From Fistulifera solaris (lineage: Eukaryota; Bacillariophyta; Bacillariophyceae; Naviculales; Stauroneidaceae), in NCBI GenBank assembly GCA_030295235.1, contig AP026172.1:124001-188000 (forward strand): a stretch of DNA of 64,000 bases, given 5' to 3'. The translations under genes were made by a program, and so were the position numbers. The notes beneath the pieces are model-generated. The model searched no databases. It was not told the origin of the DNA and worked only from the letters and a program-made list of their open reading frames with translations. Position 1 is the first letter of the stretch, and each line of letters starts with the position of its first letter. Below, one piece after another: positions 55,835 to 64,000 of this stretch.

Positions 55835-58377
55835 ATGAGGTTTATAATCACTACCGCACTGTGTTACCTGATGCCAAGCGCTTCGGCCTTTGCCCCCTTT
55901 TCGACTTCTTCGCTTTCTTCCTCGACGGCTCGCTTTGCGACGGAACCACGCACCTTGTACGACAAGATCTGGGACGATCACATGGTCGATGATGATGGCA
56001 TGTCCTGTTTGATTTATGTCGATCGTCATTTGGTGCACGAAGTCACTTCCCCGCAAGCCTTTGAAGGTCTCCGTATGGCCAATCGCGGTGTCCGACGTCC
56101 CGATTGTACGCTCGTGACGGTCGATCACAATGTCCCCACCACGGATCGAACGGCCTTGATTGATGTGGAAACCTTCATTGAAGAGACGGCGAGTCGTACG
56201 CAAGTTTTGCAGTTGGAAAAGAATGTCAAAGACTTTGGTTTGAAATACTTTTCGTTTGCCGATGAGCGTCAAGGAATTGTTCATATTATTGGACCGGAAC
56301 AGGGTTTTACTTTGCCCGGTTGTGTCACAGTATGCGGTGATTCCCATACGGCGACTCATGGAGCGTTTGGTGCCTTGGCGTTTGGTATCGGAACCAGTGA
56401 AGTTGAGCATGTCCTGGCGACTCAGGTAAGTCGACCTTTCTTGTCGAATTATTGTTGCATTTAAAAATTTGTCTGACATTTTACCCACATGCGAACTTGA
56501 ATCAAAGACACTCCCCCAGACCAAGACAAAGAACATGCTCATTCGCGTAGACGGTCAGCTGGGAGAAGGCGTCACATCGAAGGATATCATTTTGCATATT
56601 ATTGGCGTCATCGGCACAGCCGGTGGAACTGGATATACCATCGAATTTGGAGGATCGGCGATTGAGAGTCTTTCCATGGAAGCTCGCATGTCCATTTCGA
56701 ACATGGCGATTGAAGCCGGAGCTCGTGCGGGAATTATTGCGCCGGATGAAATTACCTTCGAGTACCTTAAGGGTCGTCCCATGTGCCCGTCGGGAGACGA
56801 GTGGGATCGTGCTGTCGAGTATTGGAAATCGTTGCGTTCGGATGAAGGTGCCAAGTACGACGAAACCATCGTCATTGATGCCAAGGACATTAGTCCTACT
56901 GTTACTTGGGGAACCAGTCCGCAGGATGTGGCGCCCGTCACGGGAAATGTTCCTATGATTGCCGATGGAAACAGTGCTGCTCGACAGGTAAGCCATTGCG
57001 GCTGAATAAATGTGAGGTGACTGCTCGTTTCTCAGGCAAGTGTACTCATTTGTATGCTACTCTTTGCAGGCCGCTATCAAGCGATCTTTGGAGTACATTG
57101 GTCTGGAGGAGGGACAAGCTCTTGAAGGTGTTCCTGTAGATAAAGTTTTTATCGGATCTTGTACGAACGGACGTATCGAAGATATTCGCGAAGTTGCAGC
57201 TATAGCGATTGGACGAAAGGTTGCAGAAGGTGTTCACGCGATGGTGGTGCCTGGATCAGGTCTTGTGAAGAAGCAGGCCGAAGACGAGGGTTTGGATAAG
57301 ATTTTGATTGATGCTGGCTTCGATTGGCGCGAACCTGGCTGCAGTATGTGTTTGGCCATGAATGCTGATAAACTGAAACCGAAGGAACGATGCGCGTCGA
57401 CATCCAACCGAAACTTTGAGGGTCGTCAGGGCAATGGTGGCAGAACGCATTTGATGTCTCCTGCGATGGCGGCTAGTGCAGCGGTTGCTGGGGCTATTAC
57501 GGATGTACGAAAGTATCCATTTTTGGGAGATCCTTCTGCGGACCCTCGCAAGGCGTCGAAGCAGAGCCGCGTTTTCTCAACTGAGCAATATGTTTCTCCA
57601 GGAGCCGTCATTTCTCCGCCTGCCCCGTATTTGGCAAAGAAATCGAATTCCGGTGAAGTTGGTGGAGCGGCTGGTCTTCCACGTTTCGAGAGTTTGACTG
57701 GTGTTGCTGCTCCGTTGGATATTCAGAACATTGATACAGACATGATTATCCCTAAGGAGTTTTTGAAAACGATTAATCGCTCGGGCCTTGGATTTGCTGC
57801 CTTTGCTGAACTCAGATACGAAAATCCTGAGGAAGTTGCAACTGTAGGCGCTGAAGTTGCGAAACCACGCCCGGACTTTGTCTTGAACAAAGACGGATAC
57901 AAGTCGACAAAAATCTTGATTGCTGGTGATAACTTTGGTTGTGGATCCAGTCGTGAGCATGCGCCATGGTCCATCAACGACATGGGAATCCGGTGTATTA
58001 TCAGTACTTCATTTGCCGATATCTTCTACAACAACTGCTTTAACAATGGCATGCTTCCCGTGACTCTTCCAAGAGATCAAGTCGAAATCTTGTTGGCTGA
58101 CGCCGCGACGCCTGGAACGGAAATTACTGTCGACCTTGTTAACCAAAAGGTGGTTCGCCCCAACGGAGAGGTATTCCCTTTTGAAATCGATTCATTCCGC
58201 AAGCACTGCTTGGTCAATGGGCTTGATAAGATCGGCTTGACGCTTGAAAAGGGTGATAAAATTAAGACATTTGAAACGGCGCGCTCGGCGCAATATCCCT
58301 GGTTGGATGGTGCTGCCTTGAAGGTGCCTGATGTTGTCGCAATGTATCCTGGGGCTGGTTTCTGGGCTCGCAACTAA
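55835..58377 (+). CDS. leuCD: Isopropylmalate dehydratase, LeuC-LeuD fusion, plastid-targeted
   Basis: The product is 792 residues in three exons (introns 56426-56507 and 56988-57069). The signal peptide ends SASAFAPF, the classic diatom ASAFAP plastid-import motif, followed by a Ser/Thr-rich transit part. The LeuC-like large subunit holds the [4Fe-4S] cluster with Cys residues in FIGSCTNGR and GCSMCLAMN. Other marks are [27 protein letters not shown] and the substrate loop. The LeuD-like swivel domain follows in one chain: [34 protein letters not shown]. The enzyme isomerises 2- to 3-isopropylmalate in leucine synthesis in the plastid. Bacteria and plants use two subunits; fungi and this gene have them fused. 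Confidence 0.94.
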
Positions 58378-58544
58378 GCATCAGCGTGAAGAGTAACCAT
58401 GTTCGCTTCGCGAACACTCATATTAGACAGTTGAATTAAATGTTAAGCAATTAGATTCAAGTCTTTTCAGATCATGTTATGTACAAGGTGAGTGAAGGCC
58501 TACAAATCGAAAACCAGCAACATAGCGTCTGGACAAATTACTTT

Positions 58545-59963
58545 TCATTCCTGTGACTCCTCTTCCGACTCTCGTTTCATATATTCGGCTAAACCCCTCC
58601 ATATTACTGTAAAAAGTATTGATTGGAGGGCATTCGCAAAAATGCGTGTTCTCAGTCCTCTGCCGAACAGTCCTCTCCAACCATCTGTGGCTAGAATAAT
58701 CTCTATGACTTCCGAGTATGTAACACCGTGCTTCGATCCTAACGATTGTTTGGTAGTTTTGATGACACGCATGAAGTTCACAACTGTATCACTAACAATA
58801 CTGGCAATCAAACCAATCCCCGCGTTGCGAAGGAACGGGCGAGGAATGATAGCCTGGAGCCACTGACTATCATTTAGCAAATGATAGGTGTAAAACTGTA
58901 CCGCAATAGGCACAGTGAGCCAATTTAACAATCTCAAAATTGTCTGCGTCGGGGCCATTTGAAACTTACCCAGGGATAGTGTCCGAGAATTGCTGATACG
59001 CAGGTTGCCGTGGCTCCTTGGAACAGGACATCTATTCGACCATTTCGTAGACGCCGAATAAGACTTCGAAATCCTTCTACTGAATCTACCTGAAGTACTG
59101 TTTTCATCGTATCAATAGCTGAATGTTGCAGAGAGTGTAGAGAAGCAAGGCTGTGAGACTTTGAATGCTCAAGCAGCATATCTAAAAATGATAACCACAT
59201 TCTTTAACTCACGCATCAATATCATTCTCCAGAACCCTACAAAGATGGATGCCACAAAAGTTTTTCTCCCTGGTCCCCAATTCTGTGTGTAGGTCAAGCT
59301 CGCCATCAAAGAGTCCACCCCGTCATTTGCCGCCGTGCTGACAAATCGAGCCAAAGGTGCCTGGATGAGAGCAAAGAAGAATCCTCTGTACAATCGGGCG
59401 ATACCTCCTTCTCTCATCAACGTCTTGAATGCTTGTACAAACGTTGTTCCGTATCGATATTGATAATTGCTGATAGTGCGAAGCCACATGAGCGACGCCA
59501 CTTGAATCATGCCCGCGATCGCTCCTGGAATGCCACCTCCCAATCCCCGGCGACCGGCACTGATTAATATTTGATTCAAAGAACGCCGTTGCTGAGGTAC
59601 TATGTCGGCTTTGTCTGGCTTTCTTCGAACCCATCCGTTGTTTTCTTCGTTGCTTTCTTGTACAGATGCCGTGGCCGCCACAAACAGTAGGGGACAAAAC
59701 CGACAGGGGGCTTCATCGTAGGTCGACCATCCGGCGCTGGGAGACCGAGAACACCCATTCAACCAGCATAGCACCAGTACAAAGAATAAGTAAGATGAAT
59801 GAAATAATGCACTTTGTACTTTATTGCGTCTCCTTCGTATGAAGCGATTGGATGTTGGTGCCGAGGCTGCTGCTTTCTCAATCGATGAATGGCTCTCGCG
59901 GATTGTTCCTTTTTCTATCATTGTGTGTTGCCGTTTTGCCGCTGTATTGCCTTTCCTGTACAA
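58545..59963 (-). CDS. Mitochondrial-carrier-family (SLC25) protein
   Basis: The product is about 416 residues in three exons (introns 59119-59212 and 58896-58969, read on the minus strand). The first 130 residues are basic with one hydrophobic stretch. Carrier repeats follow: GAIAGMIQVASLMWLRTISN, ARLYRGFFFALIQAPLARFV, WRMILMPIDTMKTVLQVD (a carrier P-x-D-x-x-K signature made by the splice), LFQGATATCVSAILGHYPWF, and RNAGIGLIASIVSDTVVNFM followed by RVIKTTKQ. The splice joins ILM-PIDTMKT and YPW-FYTYHL are exact. It resembles the diatom branch of carriers with degenerate signatures. The transported substrate is unknown. Confidence 0.8.
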
Positions 59964-60492
59964 CTAACTTCGTTAACTTCGTTACTATCGTAAATTGTTG
60001 TTTTCACTCTTCAGGGTAAACGGTTGTCGCTCTTGTTGTTGCTTATCGTGAAGTTGAATCTTGATCTTTGTGAGTGCGAATGCAATCGATTTTCTGGTTT
60101 GTTTATTTCGCCCTTGGAGATGGGGTTTAAAACCAACTCTTCTTGCCATAGTAGACGAAAGTGCCATGTTGAGTGCTACTTGGCTCTAAGTGATTTTGAA
60201 TGATATCCGTTGAGCTTGTGTACAAAACAACTAACGTCCTATAAAAAAAGCCTCTACTATGGTGGAACAAACCATTTCTGCGATTTCACTGTCGGATCTA
60301 CACGGTTTGCACTTAAATATAACGCTTAAAGATACTGCTTAGCATTTGATTCGATTCATTCGTCTCATCACTGAACTGAAACACAAGAAACAAACAACAA
60401 AATCACATGCCACTTCGAGAGAAGACCTTTTTGTTTTGCTTTCGATTTTGATGCAACCGAACGAATTCACAATTCACAATTCACGCAACACC
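59964..60492. other. Divergent intergenic region
   Basis: Upstream DNA of the carrier (-) and the membrane protein (+). The open frame extending upstream of the ATG at 60493 contains tandem AATTCACAA repeats at 60465-60483. Nothing else is seen. Confidence 0.5.
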
Positions 60493-61423
60493 ATGAAATA
60501 CATCGTTTTCGTAATAGCTCTGATTGGGGCGGCGAAAGCTCTCGACGTTTCGATTGAAGAAGTCGTCTGCGATGAGTCCTTAGATGTGACGGCGATTATT
60601 CAAATGGAATGTAATGGCGGGCGACGATGTGCCTTTGGTTCTACTTCAAGACTTTATGGAACACGTAAGATTACAATATATATGATGTTTCTTGCGTTTT
60701 GTTGTCAAATATGAATGATTCACCTTATTCTGGTCCTCTCTATGATTGCATCGACAATCGATAGTTTACTACAAAGGCGTCAATTACTCCGGAATTCAAA
60801 ACAATCAAGCTTATTTCTCGGTCGATCTCAAATTCTTGACACTAGAATATAAGCCCTTTGAAATGAGGCAATTTCAACTTTGCCATGGAAGCCTTGTGCA
60901 AGGACAAGACAGCCAATCCGCGTGTCCCGCCGATGGAACATATATGTATTCTATTTCGTACAAATTACCTGCCGCAGGTGGCGGTCATCCCGTGTGGTTA
61001 GCCAGTGGATTTCAGGGAAATGGAGTTATTCGAATGTATGCGGAACAAGATGAACGAATGTTAATCGGGGAGTGTCACTTACGGCTCAAGACGTATGTCA
61101 CGCGGACGGACGAAAACACATTCGGACCGCTCGTAACGCCGAGTGCTGCAGTCACGCTAGGAATTGTTTCGGCGTTCATGGCTTTGGTCGGACTTTGTTG
61201 TTGCTATTCGCGGTGCTGTGTTCGACGAAGAATGAAAGTACAGGATGCCGTCTCGGAAAATGAATCACTGTTCACGCGCATGGAAGATGACAAGATCATT
61301 ACCACAGCTCGACCAACCAAAACGAACGAATTCCAACATTTATCCGACACGGAAAGCGCTTCTACAATATCGAATCTCAACTCGCCTAGAACACAGAAAA
61401 CGCTGCAAATGCCTCTCATGTAA
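60493..61423 (+). CDS. Secretory-pathway membrane protein, unknown function
   Basis: The product is about 276 residues in two exons (intron 60665-60764, phase 1, joining RLYGT to YYKGVNYSG). A signal peptide (YIVFVIALIGAAKALD) starts at the ATG 60493. The luminal part has Cys residues spaced for disulfides (VVCDESLD, MECNGGRRCAFG, QLCHGS, SACPADG) and an Ig- or lectin-like beta pattern (AYFSVDLKFLTLEYKPFEMR). One membrane segment follows (AAVTLGIVSAFMALVGLCCC), then a Cys/Arg-rich and acidic cytosolic tail ending QMPLM. This is a type I receptor-like architecture. I do not recognise the family; the ligand is unknown. Confidence 0.65.
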
Positions 61424-62672
61424 CTCTATCAGTCGTTTCGATTGTTCATTTTTAATAACGATAAACATTGTCATACCGTAACCGGATAGTTGAAAAGATG
61501 AAGCAAATAAACAAAGCAATTGTAAGATAATGTTGCATCACACACAACGGAACGGCAAGGAATGATTACACAAACGTCAAACTTCATGATTGAAATCGAG
61601 TCACGATATGCCTAAGGAATATATTATGAAGGGGCGACAATCAAAAAGGTACACTAGCTGTTCTAATTATTCTTCGACGGAGCTATAATCAACAAACAGC
61701 TCGTCACTGATGGATATATTTTCTTCAAAGCCATCGCAACGCCGTCACTCTTGGTCCGAACATTCACTTAAGAAAGTAAAAGGAGCATTCTTTTTCGCCA
61801 GCCTGCACACCCCACGCAAGATCATTCATGAAATGCAATCCCATCCGTAGGGCATATTGTGTTCCACCCCATGCGTCAATATCCATGAATTAGGGACCGT
61901 CACAATGGGGCAAGATACCGATCTTGTTTACCTTCCCAGTAGTATCCAATTGTTTGGTCGATTTTGAAATCTCTATCAGTGAACAGTCCTTTTCCCGCAA
62001 GTTTGATTGTCGAGTTTTTTACCTTGAACCGCGGTAGTTATAAAGGATTACCACGACAATCTAATTGTATTGTTTCTGATAGGACTTCCAGCTCTTCGCC
62101 TTGCGAGCGATCAAAACAAATGCAATCGTCGTTAATACTCCGTAGTTTGCTTGTGTCACATGACTGAAATGCAGTCACGCAAAAAAGTCGCTTACACTTT
62201 AGCCTATAGATATCTGGAAAGCACACCCTTCATGCTTGCTTCAGGAGAATAATCGACAAAAAATTATCAATCAGTGATTTGTTTGGATTGTCTCCAAGAT
62301 TAAGGTCGAAATGCTTCGTTACTTGTTCAACTCACCAAACTGTTTTATTGGCTGTTGCTCTCCATGTTTGTCGACGTTCGCTGGTGATGAACTTGTCACC
62401 CTAACTCTAACGCAGTCGCTTGTCCAGGGTTAGAGTTAGAATGACGTACTTTTTGGTAAGATGATGACGTTTGGGAGGTCCACTATCACTCAGGAAGTAG
62501 TCTTGGCGCTTGATGGATGGCCAAGAGTGGATCGGCTATCGTCCGCAAGGAGGACTCGCTTTTGCAACGTACGAACACCTCCGCGAAGATGCCAACCGCC
62601 GTCACAACATGATTCGGACGAGATCTTTGAAGTTTTAAGAGGCAAACATCAGTTTTTAAGCTATATAGCACG
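61424..62672. other. Long intergenic region with telomere-like inverted repeat and palindrome
   Basis: A palindrome copy (CATGACTGAAATGCAGTCACG) lies at 62159-62179. An inverted repeat with telomere-like arms (ACCCTAACTCTAAC / GGGTTAGAGTTAG) lies at 62397-62440. The TACTCCGTA motif occurs at 62137. Short frames have no family features. Confidence 0.5.
62159..62179. repeat. Recurrent palindrome copy 8
   Basis: CATGACTGAAATGCAGTCAC followed by G; opposite spacer orientation. Confidence 0.55.
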
Positions 62673-64000
62673 ATGAAGTTCTCTGCAGGCGTTGTTTTGA
62701 CACTTTTGGTGTCGCCGGCTTCGACATTCGTGCAAAGGCCTTCATTAGTATTTCAGACGAAGCGGCCAACCTTCCGACATGATCGAAAGAGCAACAATCG
62801 GTCGAGCCAATTGCACGCCGTTGAAATTGCGAATGTTTTCACTGCAATTGCGGTGGATCCTGAAGTAGCGACAGCAGCGGCTAACTCGCTCGGTTTGTTA
62901 GATGTAGCCGTCTTTCTCGTGCCTTTGACGGCGTTGGCTGCGGGTGCATCAGCAATTTCCCAACGTGATCTCATTCGCAGTGAGATTGATACTACCGAGA
63001 GAACGTTAGCCGAAACAAAAGCTCTTTTGGAAAAGTCGGATCAAACTATCAAGGTAAGAGAGGAAGTAGTTGATGTGACATGAAGTTCTATTGATACTTA
63101 CTTGCTGTTTCCCGATGTGATGCCTAGATATCGTTTGCTACCGCCGCAGCAACCTTTGCTTTGGCGTTCGCCTATGAACTCGGTGTTATATCAATCCCAG
63201 AAACGCCATCGTCTTCGGTATCTTCGTCATCGGAAGTAAATAGAGTGACAAAAGCACAACAAGTGTCAGAAACGAAGGCGCCATCGAAGATTGCTTCACC
63301 CAAGCCGGTGGAGCCCCAAAAACAATTGCCGAAGTAAAAACAGAAAAGCCGAAAGCAACGTCGGATCTGCGTGCTATCCCCCCTGTGCCAGCGCTCGAAA
63401 AGGGACCCGACAACTACGATGCGCTATTTGATAAACTAATCGCACCCAAAGCCGACGAAAAGGTAGAAGCAAAAGAAGCGGTAGTCGATCAACCAAAAGA
63501 AAAGGAGGAATTGTCGGAACAACAACCCAAGGAGGGTATTGTTGATTCACTCCTTCCCAAAGCAAAGGAAGAGGCAATTGTAGAGACAAAGGATGAGCTT
63601 CCGAAAAAAATGCTAAACGAGGTTATCCCCGAGCAGATTAAAGAGCAAGGTGGAGTAGTCAATTCGCTCACGTCAAAAATCAGCGATGCCAAGGACAGCC
63701 CAAAAGAATCTAAAACGGAGACACCTAAAGAGAAAGAAGGGTTAGTCGATTCGCTTATGTCAAAGCTAAACGAAAATACTAAAGAAGAGACAACGCAAGA
63801 ATCTCCCAAAAGTGCGGCAACAGAACAGGCAAAGCCTAGCGAAGAGTCAAAGGAAGCGACAGAAGATGTTGTCACGGAACTCCCAAAAGCCGAGGTCGCA
63901 AAAGCAGAAACGCAAGAAGTGAAGAAAATTGAAACAAAAGTAGCAGAGGAAGAAGTGAAAAAGACTCCAGAGCAAAAGCCGACCGAAGCAGCAAACGATG
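62673..64000 (+). CDS. Plastid-targeted protein with a repeat-rich acidic C-terminal tail (cut by window)
   Basis: At least 417 residues are visible and the frame runs off the right edge. The N-terminus is a signal peptide with a PASTF-VQRP end and a basic transit part, as in diatom plastid precursors. Two hydrophobic segments lie at about 87-105 (VAVFLVPLTALAAGASAIS) and after the intron (ISFATAAATFALAFAYELGV), with a coiled segment between. The intron is 63054-63127. The raw frame stops at 63336 because of the A5 run 63318-63322; with six A's it reads EPQKTIAEVKTEKPKATSDL. The tail is Glu/Lys-rich and repeats a motif: YDALFDKLIAPK, GIVDSLLPKAKE, GVVNSLTSKISD, GLVDSLMSKLNE. It could tether or scaffold partners at a plastid membrane. 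Confidence 0.68.

Overview
The window reads as nuclear DNA of a diatom, most likely pennate. Four things point there: short spliceosomal introns (about 64-100 nt, GT-AG) in compact genes; bipartite plastid targeting with an ASAFAP-type signal-peptide end (clearest in the isopropylmalate dehydratase at 55835); a LeuC-LeuD fusion; and stramenopile-type low-complexity proteins. Both edge genes are cut by the window. I see no rRNA, tRNA, CRISPR or viral genes.

Layout. 1-8.2 kb: a cut TRM2-like gene (-), a large PHD/PDZ-like chromatin protein (+), LSM12 (+) and a histidine phosphatase (-). 8.7-15.5 kb: a GLE1 gene that appears fused to an FG/CCCH nucleoporin, then an SBP2-like SECIS-binding protein (-) carrying three UHM/RRM-like domains, and a small membrane protein. 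16-25.5 kb: CGFS glutaredoxin, ARL1, a lamin-tail protein, a class III aminotransferase, a kelch protein and PEX19. 26-35 kb: a putative glycosyltransferase, a pathogen-related-like NTF2-fold protein, CapZ beta, a COPI-associated/EF-hand membrane protein, a selenocysteine glutathione peroxidase, a glucosidase-II-beta-like LDLa protein and histidinol dehydrogenase. 36-49 kb: small uncharacterised genes, an MPV17 protein, a cyclin-like protein, an MFS transporter, a La-motif protein and OXA1/COX18. 49-50.4 kb: a TIR element. 50.8-64 kb: acyl-CoA dehydrogenase, an MJ1316-GGQ fusion, LeuCD, a mitochondrial carrier, a membrane protein and a cut plastid protein with repeats.

The genes are unrelated neighbours on both strands, as expected for a eukaryote. 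One functional link stands out: an SBP2-like factor (12.1-14.6 kb) and a probable selenoprotein, GPx with an in-frame TGA (32.3-33.0 kb), lie in the same window. PEX19 and an acyl-CoA dehydrogenase ending in SHL both suggest peroxisomal biology.

Many genes are broken by one-base shifts, nearly always in homopolymers, and conserved protein sequence resumes at once in another frame. I read about 20 of these as sequencing or assembly errors, so several CDS spans below join two or more raw reading frames; the positions are given. Intergenic DNA carries a recurrent palindrome (core TGACTG-N5-CAGTCA), many GGTACC-type palindromes, and one degenerate array of CCAGAA-WW-TTCTGG-like units.
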